Virus record (IMG/VR): IMGVR_UViG_3300039412_000878
Location: 1 to 47,456 of that record
Reading direction: 5' to 3' (one strand)
Source: a virus
DNA length: 47,456 nucleotides
The position numbers and the translations under genes are program-made. Shown piece by piece: positions 31,347-39,868 of this stretch. The first letter of the stretch is position 1. Each line of letters starts with the position of its first letter. The notes under the pieces were generated by a model. That model worked only from the letters and a program-made list of their open reading frames with translations, searched no databases and was not told where the DNA came from.

Positions 31347-32129
31347 ATGTCAGGCCCGAAAAATGAGATCCAAGAATTCCTCCTGCCCCGCAGCGGGCAG
31401 GCGGCACTGAGAATCCGCGGCGAAAACATTGCCGCGGTCGACGGCCAGCACATGGGGGGCCGCGAGCAGAATCGCTACCACACACTGGCCATCTATCGCA
31501 CCGAGGCCGGGCAATACGTGGTGCGGATCGGCTATCACACCTCGTGGCAGGGCGAGTGCGGCCACGACGCCGCGGAGGTCGCGGCCACGGCCGCCGCCTG
31601 CGGCCGGGTGCTCCGCGACTACGATCCGCTTGAGCACGTCGCCGGCTACCCGCCAGGCGAAAACTACGTGGCCCGGCAAGAGCGGCTGACGGCCGACATC
31701 ACGGCCCGCTACCAGGCCCTGGTGAGCGCGCTCTTGAGCGATCCGATTTTTGCCGAGGACGTCTCGGCGGCAATCTACGGCGCGGGTGTGGCCGAGCGCC
31801 GGCGGCAACTGTGTCGGCAACTGGAGATTGAGTCGCTCCACCTTTCGCGCGGCGAGGCCTGCGGGATCTGCGACGCCCTGAACGGCACGATCCTGGACGA
31901 GAGCGGCTGGCAGTGCCTCTGGGCGGAGGTGGCCGACGCCGATCGGCTCGACGGCCTGGGCGAGAAATGGTCGATCGACGCCCAGGCCCTTGCCGCGCGG
32001 ATCCGAGATGCCAGCCCGGGCGCCAAACTGGCCCTGGCCGAGGCGGTGGAAGAATTTTGGCGCTCGCACCACGAGCGGCCGATCGACGAGGGCCTGCGGG
32101 CCGTCGGGCTGCTGGCCGGCGGAGAATAG
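31347..32129 (+). CDS. Early protein, unknown function
   Basis: A 260-residue acidic protein: a beta-rich N-half (RYHTLAIYRTEAGQYVVRIG, HTSWQGECGHDAAEVAAT) and a helical C-half with CRQLEIESLHLSRGEACGIC near 160-180 and LDESGWQCLWAEVADADRL. I recognise no family. The N-domain might bind a peptide or nucleic acid. It is followed two bases later by a small membrane gene. Confidence 0.55.
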   Translation: MSGPKNEIQEFLLPRSGQAALRIRGENIAAVDGQHMGGREQNRYHTLAIYRTEAGQYVVRIGYHTSWQGECGHDAAEVAATAAACGRVLRDYDPLEHVAGYPPGENYVARQERLTADITARYQALVSALLSDPIFAEDVSAAIYGAGVAERRRQLCRQLEIESLHLSRGEACGICDALNGTILDESGWQCLWAEVADADRLDGLGEKWSIDAQALAARIRDASPGAKLALAEAVEEFWRSHHERPIDEGLRAVGLLAGGE

Positions 32130-32131
32130 CG

Positions 32132-32332
32132 ATGGGCGACCTGGACTTTTTGGATCATCCGCAAACGCGAACGCGAAGCACGGTCAGTTACGCCGCGCGT
32201 CAGCCGGCTCCACAGTCCGGCGGTTTTCGGTTGGGCTTCGTCACCGGGCTGGGGATTGGCGTCGGAATGGCTTGCGTGGGAATCGTCGGCGGGATGATCT
32301 CGGCCTTGCTGATAATGGCCCTCAATCGCTGA
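32132..32332 (+). CDS. Small single-span membrane protein
   Basis: A 66-residue protein. The hydrophilic N-terminal 32 residues are followed by LGFVTGLGIGVGMACVGIVG and GMISALLIMAL, a long membrane segment or hairpin. GGAGAATAGC precedes the ATG. An early membrane protein could act in exclusion or host envelope change; this is inference. Confidence 0.6.
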   Translation: MGDLDFLDHPQTRTRSTVSYAARQPAPQSGGFRLGFVTGLGIGVGMACVGIVGGMISALLIMALNR

Positions 32333-32357
32333 CCGAGGAACCGGCGCTGCTGGACTG

Positions 32358-32501
32358 ATGGGCCTCTTGGATCCCGACAATCCGGACGACGAGGACCAGG
32401 AGGGCCGGCCGACCTGGCGGGGCTGGGCCCAGGCCGCCGCGATCGTCGGACTGTTCCTCCTTTTCGCCCTGCTGAAGGCCTGCGGCGTGCGGGGACCGTG
32501 A
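32358..32501 (+). CDS. Very small single-span membrane protein
   Basis: A 47-residue protein: acidic start (MGLLDPDNPDDEDQEGRP), then WAQAAAIVGLFLLFALLKAC as membrane segment. The stop TGA comes from family C text (GGACCGTGA). It is the last plus-strand early gene. The neighbouring 32132 gene is also a membrane protein, so they may act as a pair. Confidence 0.5.
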   Translation: MGLLDPDNPDDEDQEGRPTWRGWAQAAAIVGLFLLFALLKACGVRGP

Positions 32502-32613
32502 ACCGTGGGGCGTGGGGTGATCGCGCTCCACGCCCCACGCCTTCCGCCCCACGCATCACGCCCCACGCCCCACGCCTTCCGCCCCACGCTTCACGCCCCA
32601 CGCTCCACGCTCT
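32493..32613. repeat. Family C array at the convergent end of early and late operons
   Basis: CGTGGGG units (32493-32520) face at least nine CCCCACG units (32530-32613). The convergent stop codons lie inside or beside it. Its inverted arms could fold into a long GC hairpin and block transcription from both sides. Confidence 0.88.
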
Positions 32614-33127
32614 GCCGCGGCGTGTGCCCCGCCCAGCCGGCATGTCGGACCGTGAATCCGGCCCGCTGCGCCTTCAGCGGCAACAGCGCGCACTCGCAGG
32701 TCAGCACGCGGCAGCCGTCCTCGGAAAAGCTGGGCAGGAACCAGGGCGGCTCGATCGCCTCCAGCACGCGCCGTGTGCTGCGCCATAAACCGGTGTGAAA
32801 GCCGCTGGGCTCCGGCCAGGCCGCCTCGCCGCATTCCGTGGGGTATTTGCAGGCCACGATGTCGCCGGCCGCCGCCAGGAACGGGGCCGCCTCGGCCAGC
32901 GAGGGCCGCATGTCGTTATCGGCGAAGATGAAATGTTCGAAGCCTGAGTCCAGCGCGCGGCGGACACACAGATTGTAGCCCACCACGATGTGCCGATTCG
33001 TGCGGTTGTTCTCCAGCGCAATGGCCGCCACGCGATTCTTTTGCAGCCAGTCGATCAATTCGACCGCGACCATGCCGGCCGGGTAGGCGAGGATGAACGC
33101 CGCTGCCTTTTCAATCGGGAAGGCCAT
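32591..33127 (-). CDS. Small GT-A-type glycosyltransferase
   Basis: A 178-residue protein. FPIEKAAAFILAYPAGMVAV (start), IVVGYNLCVRRALDSGFEHF and IFADNDMRPSLAEAAPFLAA give a nucleotide-sugar fold with DND as the likely metal-binding DxD. DIVACKYPTE and CRVLTCECALLPL follow the normal order of small family-2-like transferases. It would glycosylate a virion protein or a host cell-wall target. It is the last gene of the late operon, behind the receptor-binding fibre. The first in-frame residues upstream (NFVNFVDPPP) come from an AATTCACGA repeat, so I start at ATG 33127. The C-terminus is cut by family C text. Confidence 0.7.
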   Translation of the reverse strand: MAFPIEKAAAFILAYPAGMVAVELIDWLQKNRVAAIALENNRTNRHIVVGYNLCVRRALDSGFEHFIFADNDMRPSLAEAAPFLAAAGDIVACKYPTECGEAAWPEPSGFHTGLWRSTRRVLEAIEPPWFLPSFSEDGCRVLTCECALLPLKAQRAGFTVRHAGWAGHTPRQSVERGA

Positions 33128-33176
33128 CGGAGGAGGATCCACGAAATTCACGAAATTCACGAACGGGCGCTGGATG

Positions 33177-35117
33177 TCAGATCGTCAACACGCGCTGAAT
33201 AAAGTAAACGCAGTAGTACAGCGAGCGATTGTCCGTGTCCTTGTTGTTGTTGAAGGGGCCGAGATGCTCGTAGTCTATGCCAGTTGGATCGGCCGTCAGC
33301 AGCCACCCGGGCACATTGCTCTGTCCCGAGCCCGGGGTTCCCTGCAGCAAATTTGTGAGGTAGCAGGCGGCGAGATCGTTGTGGTCCGGATGGTCGTTGG
33401 TGCCCGGCGTGCCGCCGGTGCTTGCATCCCCCGGGCACGCCTTGCCGTGCCAGGTGTAGCCGCCCTGGTTGCCGAGCGCCGTCTGTCCCGTAACGACGCC
33501 GGGATAGACCGGGTGCCGATCGGCCATCGCGGTAAACAGCGCCCAGCCCCGCGGCGGACCGCTAGTAGAATTCCACAGCTTGACGGTATGGGCCTTGTCG
33601 CCCATCGCCTTCTCGCCGACGATCATCCACTGCCCGGTCAATCCGTCGCGCTGGCAGAAGACGATGCTCCCCGTGCCGTCGTCGGCCGTCGCGTTGGGAT
33701 AGAGGTCAGTATCCCGCTCCGGGTCGATCGGCGTCAGGGCCGCAAAGGGCACGGCCCCCGAAATCAGGCTGCCGTCCGGGTTGCAGGGTTTTACGGGCGC
33801 GGGCCAATTCTGGCCGCCGTCATGATTGGCGGTCCAGGCCGCCAGGGATGCGCTGGCGGCGGTGGCCGCGTCCTGCACGCGCGCCCAGCACCATGCGCCC
33901 TGTTCGAAGATCCACTGCTTGCCGCCGGCGATGCCGCTGGCCACGGTCCCGGCGACAACAATGCCCCATTGGCAGTCGGGCGCGCTGCTAGACTTTTTCT
34001 CAGCGTACCAGCCGCCGGCCGCCGCCGGCCCCCAGACGTCCTCCAGCGCGGGCGTGCCCGAACTGTAGGCGAATTCGACCTCCCAGTCGTCCTGGAAGCG
34101 GCCGGAGCTTTGATGGGCCACGGTGTCGGAGCCGTTGACGATGTAGTGCCGCCGGTACGGCTGCGAGGTAATTGCCGCGGGCTGCTTGGCCGCGAGCACG
34201 ACCGTGCCGTCGGGCAAAGTGTGCAGACCCGTGACCATCATCAGCGCGCAGGGCGGGGCGTCGGCGGAGCTTTCGTCGTTCCAAAACAGCGGATGCACCG
34301 AGCCGAAGATCCACTGCTTGCCCAGCAGCACGCTATTGGCGGAGTTATAGACGCCGGCATCGACGACGCCCCAGACGCAGGCCGGCGCGAGCTTGTCCTT
34401 TTTCGTGAGATACCATTGTCCCGCGGTCGGCGCCCAGACGTCCTCCACGGCCGGCGTGCCCGTGCCGCCGTACAGGCATTTCACTTCCCAGGCGTCCTGG
34501 TACGCGCCGGAGGATTGGGCGGCGACCTGCGTCGCGCCGTTGACCAGGTATTGCCGCTGCGTCGCGATCAGGGCCGTGGTGACCCGCTTGCAGGCCGGCA
34601 GGAATGGACCTGCGCCGCTGCCGCTCAGATCGTGCATCCCGGTGACGGCCATCACGGCATAGGGCGGCGCAGCGGCGGAGGATTCGTCGTTCCAGAACGC
34701 GGCCATCCCCGCGGCGGACAGGGGTTCCCAAATGAATCCATTGCCGCTGCCCATCGGCCGGCAGAGCACCCATTCGCCCTGCGAGTAGGAGCGCTTGCCG
34801 GTCGTCTCGGCGACAAAATAGTCGGTGGCCGTGTCGACGACGTAACCGCCGGCCCCGCTGTTGCCATAAGCCTGCCAGTCGGCCGGGTTGGCGTTGGCGG
34901 GCGCGTCGACCGTCGGGCCGGCCGGAACGGTGATCGTAATGCTCGTGCCGGCGATGGTGGTTGTCGTCGCCGCCGGCAGGTCGGCGGTCAGCACCATCCA
35001 GCGCAGGGGCTGCGATTCGACGTAGCCGTTTTGGATCGGCTGCTGGTCCTGCAGCCGCGTCTCGTAGCCGCGCACGGCGGCCGAGATGCGGTCGACGGCA
35101 TCGTTTTGGACCGACAT
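33177..35117 (-). CDS. Tail fibre / receptor-binding protein with tandem modules
   Basis: A 646-residue protein. Two tandem modules (residues 141-271 and 278-404) share FWNDESS, VTGxH, AxQSSGxxQDxWEV, PAxEDVW and GKQWIF, at roughly half identity. The N-terminus (VQNDAVDRISAAVRGYETRL) suits attachment to the tail. The C-terminal 100 residues (GYTWHG, NDHPDHNDLAACYLTNLLQG, YYCVYFIQRVL) resemble tail-collar domains that end in Y-x-(I/L)-x-Y-I-x-R. GGAGGATTAGG precedes the ATG. It probably carries host recognition; duplication of a module suggests recent diversification. Confidence 0.75.
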   Translation of the reverse strand: MSVQNDAVDRISAAVRGYETRLQDQQPIQNGYVESQPLRWMVLTADLPAATTTTIAGTSITITVPAGPTVDAPANANPADWQAYGNSGAGGYVVDTATDYFVAETTGKRSYSQGEWVLCRPMGSGNGFIWEPLSAAGMAAFWNDESSAAAPPYAVMAVTGMHDLSGSGAGPFLPACKRVTTALIATQRQYLVNGATQVAAQSSGAYQDAWEVKCLYGGTGTPAVEDVWAPTAGQWYLTKKDKLAPACVWGVVDAGVYNSANSVLLGKQWIFGSVHPLFWNDESSADAPPCALMMVTGLHTLPDGTVVLAAKQPAAITSQPYRRHYIVNGSDTVAHQSSGRFQDDWEVEFAYSSGTPALEDVWGPAAAGGWYAEKKSSSAPDCQWGIVVAGTVASGIAGGKQWIFEQGAWCWARVQDAATAASASLAAWTANHDGGQNWPAPVKPCNPDGSLISGAVPFAALTPIDPERDTDLYPNATADDGTGSIVFCQRDGLTGQWMIVGEKAMGDKAHTVKLWNSTSGPPRGWALFTAMADRHPVYPGVVTGQTALGNQGGYTWHGKACPGDASTGGTPGTNDHPDHNDLAACYLTNLLQGTPGSGQSNVPGWLLTADPTGIDYEHLGPFNNNKDTDNRSLYYCVYFIQRVLTI

Positions 35118-35120
35118 CGC

Positions 35121-35498
35121 CTAATCCTCCAACACGAAAACCTGCAGCTTGCAGGCGGCCGTGTCGGCCTTGGCGCGGAGGACCACCGAGGGCGCGATCC
35201 GCACCCAGGCATATTCGCCCGGCTTGAGCTTGCCCAGGACGACGATCGCGCCGCTGCCGTTGTCCGGGCCCCAGAGAATGTAATGCGTGGCGTCCAGGTT
35301 CTGCAGGAAGGCGTAGCCGTTGGCCGTCAGGCCGGTAAGTCCGGCGATTACCGTGTCGGCGGTGGGGATCGATTGGGAGGGGATGCCGCCGGCCCCGACG
35401 TTGGTCTGCGCGATGCTCGCCGGTTGCGGGGAAATCACCTGGCTATAGGCGCCGTTGAGGATGCGTACCGAAAGGCTGGCTTGAATTTCGTTGGCCAT
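35121..35498 (-). CDS. Small tail protein, unknown function
   Basis: A 125-residue beta-rich protein: NEIQASLSVRILNGAYSQVI start, GLTGLTANGYAFLQNLDATH and LKPGEYAWVRIAPSVVLRAK. The pattern LDATHYILWG with KPGEYAWVR is that of a small tail-tip protein; I recall similar ones near fibre genes. It lies 3 bases from the fibre gene. Confidence 0.55.
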   Translation of the reverse strand: MANEIQASLSVRILNGAYSQVISPQPASIAQTNVGAGGIPSQSIPTADTVIAGLTGLTANGYAFLQNLDATHYILWGPDNGSGAIVVLGKLKPGEYAWVRIAPSVVLRAKADTAACKLQVFVLED

Positions 35499-35501
35499 GG
35501 A

Positions 35502-36416
35502 TCACCAGAGGGGCAGGATCCCGAACGGTTGTTCGGGTTTCAGGTGGAAGGGCAAAAAAACCACGTTGTCGGGAGTGGGAGTCACGATGTTGATGCCGCT
35601 GCCGTCGAGATAGCAGGGGATCCGCGCGGCCGTGCCGTCGGCGTTGACGATCGGCACGGGCTTGCCGTAGTTGGGCAGGTCGGGGTTGTCCTGGCTCTTC
35701 TGGCGATTGCCGCGGTCGCAGATGTATTTTTTCCAATCATCCAGCGTGGGGCCGATGCCGCTCACGGCGGCGCGGAGCTGATGGCCGTCTTTGCAGGCGA
35801 TCTGAAATTGCAGGGCGCGGTAGGCTATCTGGTTGCGGAACTGGATCGGGCTGATCTTGATGCTCTTCAGCCAGCCGCACAGCGGCCGCACCGTGACCCC
35901 GTCCAGCACGATCTGGTCGCTGTTGACGCAGTTGCGATAGCTCAGCAGCCAGGTCGGCACGAAGGTGGCGTTCCGTTTCACCGTGCAGACCCAAAATGCA
36001 TCGGTATCGCTGGGCGGCGGGACGAAGGCGTCCGTCATGCTGTTGGCGACCGGTTTGCCGTCCTTGTCGTACTCATAGGGCCGGCTGAAGCTTTCCGTAT
36101 CCCAACTGGCCTGCGGCGGATCGCTTTGGGGGCTTTGCGAGACGATCGGATCGCTGGAGTATTGCGCGGTGGCGATCCACACCAGCTTGCTCTTGGCGAA
36201 ATTCTCGGCCCGGCGGCGGCGGAGGAAGGCATTGGGATAGGCCGGATGCGGCGTGCCCAGCGGGTCCATGGCGGCGAGCACCACGTCCGGGCCGTCGTAG
36301 GGGCTGGACGTGACGGCGCGAAACTTCCGCGTGAACTCCACCTTGGATTGCTCCTTGGAGGAGATTTCGTCGCCGCCGCCGCGGCCGTCGTGGATTTCGT
36401 GGAAGGAAACGATCAT
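35502..36416 (-). CDS. Tail protein, unknown function
   Basis: A 304-residue protein without membrane span. It has a mixed alpha/beta body with FWVCTVKRNATFVPTWLLSY, IAYRALQFQIACKDGHQLRA and PFHLKPEQPFGILPLW (end). Position between tape measure and fibre is that of distal tail proteins in siphophages. It overlaps the tape-measure stop as ATGA, so translation is coupled. The family is not recognised. Confidence 0.6.
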   Translation of the reverse strand: MIVSFHEIHDGRGGGDEISSKEQSKVEFTRKFRAVTSSPYDGPDVVLAAMDPLGTPHPAYPNAFLRRRRAENFAKSKLVWIATAQYSSDPIVSQSPQSDPPQASWDTESFSRPYEYDKDGKPVANSMTDAFVPPPSDTDAFWVCTVKRNATFVPTWLLSYRNCVNSDQIVLDGVTVRPLCGWLKSIKISPIQFRNQIAYRALQFQIACKDGHQLRAAVSGIGPTLDDWKKYICDRGNRQKSQDNPDLPNYGKPVPIVNADGTAARIPCYLDGSGINIVTPTPDNVVFLPFHLKPEQPFGILPLW

Positions 36417-37867
36417 CCCAGCACCACCGTTTTCGCCGTGTTGTCGCGAATGATTTCCATGAGTTCCGCCATCTTGGCCGTGTTCTCGGCCGTGCGCTGG
36501 GCGTGGTCCTGCTGCTCGTCCGGGTGCATGGCCTTGTAGAGCTCCTCGAAGGCGGCGGCCGTGCCGTATTCGATCGCCTTGGGGGCCTCCTCCTTGGCCT
36601 CTTTTTCCGCCTTGGGAGTCGCCTTCTCCTGCAATGCGGCCATGGCCGAGGCATAGTCGCCGCGGCCGATCGCGCCGTTGGCCAAACCGATTTGCAGGTC
36701 GCGGGCCTGGGCGATCAGCTTGTCCATCGGCCCTTCGGTGAGCGACTTCACCTCGGCCGCCAGCCGGGCGGTCTCGGCGGTGCGGTCGGCGTCGAGCTTC
36801 TTTTCCATCGCCGTGTCGTTCTTCAGCGCGTCCTCGCGGGCCGCCTGGTCCTTGACCAGAGCCAGTTGCCCGGAACTGGCGCCGGGATGCTCCGCCTGGA
36901 AATTGGCGACGTACTTTTGCGAGTCGCTCATGCCGAACTGCGAGAGCTCCTTCTCCTTGCGGTCGATTGCCGACTTGATGGCGTGGTTTTCGATGTCGGC
37001 CGAATAGGTCTTGGCCTTGGCCAGTTCCTCGGCCACCTCTTTGGCGCTCCGCCCGGACTTTGCCAGGTTTTCCTGGAATTGCTCCAGCGGCGTTTTGTCG
37101 AGCTTTTCTGCTTCTTCGCGGAGGTGCGAAAGGTAGCTGTCGGCGGCGTTTCCCGCTTCATGCTGGCGATGCTGAACGACCGCCTTGTTGAATTCGTCGA
37201 GGGCGGAATGGGCTTTGTCGATTGCATGCAGCTCAAGGAGATATTTCAACCCGTAGGTGCCGCTAATTAACACGGCGTGGAGCGGGCTGAGATCGCGGGC
37301 ATCTTCTTCGCGATTGCGGAGGTTCTCCTGTAGTTCCTTCTGTTTGCTGGCGGCGTCCTTGTCGAACTCCGCGCCGTGATGCGCATTGATGTCGCCCAGC
37401 ACTTTTTTCAGGTGTTCGGCCGCCTCCGCGGCCGTCTCGATATGGTGGCTGAGCGTCAGATAGGCCGCGCCGGCGGCCACTGCCCCGCCGATCATCACCG
37501 TCCAGCCCAGCGGGCTGATCGAATTCAAGAAGACCTGCGCGGTGGTGAGGACCTCAACCGCCGTGTGCATGGCGTGGTAGCCGTGAACCACCTCACCGAT
37601 GCCCGTGACCGTGCCGCCCAGGCCGCTGATCGTTTCGCCGATCACCGTGTTTTCGCCGCCCAGTTCCTCGCCGGCATGCCTGATCTCTTTGCCGAGAAAA
37701 CCGAAGGCCCGCGAGGCGCCGCCGACGTGGCCCTCAATCTCCGAGGATGATTCACTCGAATGCGTGGCGAACTGGTCGAGGCTTTCGCCCGAGCCGTTCA
37801 GCGCGGCCAGAAACTGGGTGTTGTCCAGCCCCAGCGAGACCACCAGGTCGCCCATCGCGGTGCTCAT
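36413..37867 (-). CDS. Tail tape measure protein (short)
   Basis: A 484-residue protein. The N-terminus DLVVSLGLDNTQFLAALNGS is typical of tape measures. Membrane-like helices follow (ISPLGWTVMIGGAVAAGAAY, 120-150), then a long charged coiled coil to the end. Tape measure length sets tail length; 484 residues is short for a siphophage, so the tail should be short. It follows the two chaperone genes in the usual order. Confidence 0.85.
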   Translation of the reverse strand: MSTAMGDLVVSLGLDNTQFLAALNGSGESLDQFATHSSESSSEIEGHVGGASRAFGFLGKEIRHAGEELGGENTVIGETISGLGGTVTGIGEVVHGYHAMHTAVEVLTTAQVFLNSISPLGWTVMIGGAVAAGAAYLTLSHHIETAAEAAEHLKKVLGDINAHHGAEFDKDAASKQKELQENLRNREEDARDLSPLHAVLISGTYGLKYLLELHAIDKAHSALDEFNKAVVQHRQHEAGNAADSYLSHLREEAEKLDKTPLEQFQENLAKSGRSAKEVAEELAKAKTYSADIENHAIKSAIDRKEKELSQFGMSDSQKYVANFQAEHPGASSGQLALVKDQAAREDALKNDTAMEKKLDADRTAETARLAAEVKSLTEGPMDKLIAQARDLQIGLANGAIGRGDYASAMAALQEKATPKAEKEAKEEAPKAIEYGTAAAFEELYKAMHPDEQQDHAQRTAENTAKMAELMEIIRDNTAKTVVLG

Positions 37868-37872
37868 GGGAG

Positions 37873-38032
37873 GAATTAGCGATTAGGGATTAGGGATTAG
37901 GAATCAGAACCGTGGGGCGTGGGGCGTGGACCGTGGGGCGATCGTTCGCTTCACGGTCCACGGCCCCCGACCCACGATTTCCCGCTCCACGGTCCACGCT
38001 TCACGGTTCACGCCCCGCGCTCCTCCGCAGCA
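37873..38032. repeat. Family B arm plus large family C inverted array
   Basis: GGGATTA units (37873-37901) are followed by CGTGGGG units (37909-37942) facing CCACGG/CCACGC units (37950-38032). The C array runs a few bases into the end of the second chaperone gene, whose tail is repeat-encoded. Confidence 0.85.
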
Positions 38033-38279
38033 TTCCGGCCGCTTCGCGGGCGCCGACCGGGGCCGCCTCTTCCGGCTTCACCGGATCGAAAAACTCCGGC
38101 GTTACCTTCGATATGCCCAGGCCGGCGGCCAGCAGGGCGAAACCCATCTTCAGCACCTCCCGCAGCCGATCGAGCGGGTCCGGCTCGATCCGCTGGAAAA
38201 TTTCCCATTCGTCGAGCCGCTCCGGCGCGATCGTTTCCAGCCAGCGGTCGACGTCCAAAATTCCGGCCCGCGCCGCCAT
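38001..38279 (-). CDS. Tail assembly chaperone, second component (GT-like)
   Basis: A 92-residue protein: MAARAGILDVDRWLETIAPE start and WEIFQRIEPDPLDRLREVLK. Such proteins follow the first chaperone and precede the tape measure. In many phages they are made by -1 frameshifting; here the gene has its own ATG 8 bases after the first chaperone's stop, so no frameshift is needed. The end is repeat-derived. Confidence 0.7.
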   Translation of the reverse strand: MAARAGILDVDRWLETIAPERLDEWEIFQRIEPDPLDRLREVLKMGFALLAAGLGISKVTPEFFDPVKPEEAAPVGAREAAGMLRRSAGREP

Positions 38280-38287
38280 GCGCAGCG

Positions 38288-38686
38288 CTAGCCGGCGGCG
38301 GGCGTCTTTTCGGAGTTTTTTTCAACGTCCTCCAGGGCCGGCCGCTTGGCGTTGACGTGCGCCACGGCCTCGCTGTAGAGGAAGACCATGTCGGCCCGGT
38401 CCCAGTCGGCCAGTTTTGCCGCGTCGCCGGGCCCCAGCAGGCGGTTGCCGGCCTGGTCCACCAGGCACATGGCCAGGTAGCGGCGGTTGGCGTCTTCCAT
38501 TCGGGCGCGCACGAGGGTGCCGCGATCGTAGCTGGCCGCCTCGTAGGCCGAGGCCTCCCGCTCGCTCAACGATTGCAGCCGGCAGTAGCCGCCGCGGACC
38601 GGCAGCGGCCCCACCGTCTTGTAGCGGCGCGCCAAAGGTTTCATCAGGTCGTCGCGGGAGAGCAGTTGGGGATTCTCGTCTTTCAT
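38288..38686 (-). CDS. Tail assembly chaperone, first component (G-like)
   Basis: A 132-residue protein, MKDENPQLLSRDDLMKPLAR start, LPVRGGYCRLQSLSEREASA core. It probably coats the tape measure during tail assembly. AAAGGAACCCC precedes the ATG. Position between tail tube and tape measure supports the call; sequence similarity to this group is only by pattern. Confidence 0.7.
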   Translation of the reverse strand: MKDENPQLLSRDDLMKPLARRYKTVGPLPVRGGYCRLQSLSEREASAYEAASYDRGTLVRARMEDANRRYLAMCLVDQAGNRLLGPGDAAKLADWDRADMVFLYSEAVAHVNAKRPALEDVEKNSEKTPAAG

Positions 38687-38702
38687 GGGGTTCCTTTCGT
38701 GA

Positions 38703-38776
38703 TAGTTTTCAGTTTTCAGTTTTCAGTTTTCAGCTTCCGATGCCCAGTCTTGCTGAACACTGAAAACTGAAAACTT
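38703..38776. repeat. Family A inverted pair with conserved loop
   Basis: TTTTCAG units (38703-38735) face CTGAACA/CTGAAAA units (38752-38776). The loop TTCCGATGCCCAGTCTTGCT matches those at 12010-12024 and 24707-24729. The nearby 38861-38933 region is a family C array. Confidence 0.85.
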
Positions 38777-38923
38777 CAAACTGCTTCTATGGGTAAAACG
38801 GATCCGGGGGCGTTGGGATTGCGCCCGCGGCCCCCAAATCCGGGAACCCACTTTGATATTCGTGGGGCGTCGAGCGTGGGGCGTGGGGCGATTGCTCGGT
38901 CCACGGTCCCCGCCCCACGGTCC

Positions 38924-39316
38924 TCAATCCAGCGTATCCTCTTCCTCCATCGCGCCGGCCTCGTAATCGGCCAGCGAGCCGCAATAGTTCGGCCCGGGGA
39001 TGGGGCGGCCGTCGGCGTCGTAGCCGACCATCTCGCCGGCGTCGAAGGCCGCATAGTCGTCGGGGTGGATGCCGGCGGCCACGCGGACGTAGGCCGTTCT
39101 GGCCGCGGCCAGTTGCTCGGGGCCCATGCCGTGCGCCGCCTCGCACTCGGGATCGGCCGGCTCGGCGCAGCCCATGCGGACCAGCAAATAGGCCTCGGGA
39201 TTTTCGAGCTCGCTGCCCGCGGGCCGGATGGGAAAGCGGCCGGTGGCCCGGAAGGCGGCTTCCTCCTCGGGCGTCTCAAACGGCCGCTCCATGTCGATCA
39301 GGAATCTGCATTTCAT
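38924..39316 (-). CDS. Conserved-looking late protein, unknown function
   Basis: A 130-residue acidic protein: MKCRFLIDMERPFETPEEEA start, then NPEAYLLVRMGCAEPADPEC and PDDYAAFDAGEMVGYDADG. GAGGAACCC precedes the ATG. It lies between tail tube and chaperone genes where a tail protein is normal, but the family is not recognised. The end is next to family C text. Confidence 0.55.
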   Translation of the reverse strand: MKCRFLIDMERPFETPEEEAAFRATGRFPIRPAGSELENPEAYLLVRMGCAEPADPECEAAHGMGPEQLAAARTAYVRVAAGIHPDDYAAFDAGEMVGYDADGRPIPGPNYCGSLADYEAGAMEEEDTLD

Positions 39317-39337
39317 CGTGGGTTCCTCGTGAAAGGG

Positions 39338-39417
39338 ATTAAAGGTTAGGGATTGGGGATTGGTCGCAAGCGGATGGGGATTCGGGTCTAATCCCTAATC
39401 CCTAATTCCCAATCCCT
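39338..39417. repeat. Family B inverted element
   Basis: GGGATTA-like units face TAATCCC units around TCGCAAGCGGATGGGGATTC. It fills the spacer upstream of the 38924 gene. Confidence 0.85.
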
Positions 39418-39424
39418 CCTGTAC

Positions 39425-39844
39425 TCAGCTTCCAGCCGCAAACACCGGCTGGCCGGAAATCTTGATCGAGAATTTGCCCTTCAGGCCCTCCTTCAGCGCA
39501 ACCGTCAGGCCCAGGCCGAAGCCGGCCGCGGTGAAGGCGGCGTTGAAGCTGGTCGTTTGCGGAAAGCTGGCGGCGCAGGCCACGCCGCCCGAGCCGATCA
39601 GCCCGACGTAGCCGGCGTGCGAGCCCAGGTTGTAATCGAAGAACAGTTCGCCGGAGACCTTGCCGCCTTCCACGCGGCCGGTGGGCGCGTAGGGGATGCC
39701 GGCGCTGGCGTTGTCCAGCGTATCGGCCTCGTAGGTCTCGCCCTCAATGTCGCCGAGGTCGAAGTTGATGATCTGCGCGATGGCGGTCAGCGTGCCGCTG
39801 ATCGTGGCCTTCAGGGCGCAGCCTTTGCAGGTGCGGGTGGACAT
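39425..39844 (-). CDS. Major tail tube protein
   Basis: A 139-residue protein: CKGCALKATISGTLTAIAQI start, GETYEADTLDNASAGIPYAP, then KVSGELFFDYNLGSHAGYVG. This is the beta-sandwich of small siphophage tail tube proteins, which stack in hexamers. GGAGAAATCC precedes the ATG. Order and length fit well. Confidence 0.75.
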   Translation of the reverse strand: MSTRTCKGCALKATISGTLTAIAQIINFDLGDIEGETYEADTLDNASAGIPYAPTGRVEGGKVSGELFFDYNLGSHAGYVGLIGSGGVACAASFPQTTSFNAAFTAAGFGLGLTVALKEGLKGKFSIKISGQPVFAAGS

Positions 39845-39868
39845 GGGGATTTCTCCAGTGTGAAGTAT

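Noticed and set aside
33093-36539. Long plus-strand open frame opposite tail genes
   Set aside because: The minus strand carries well-motivated fibre and tail genes; the plus frame is the third-position shadow of GC-rich coding and crosses several gene ends.
38001-38686. Programmed frameshift between the two tail chaperones
   Set aside because: The second gene has its own ATG after the first stop and I see no slippery heptamer in the overlap region.
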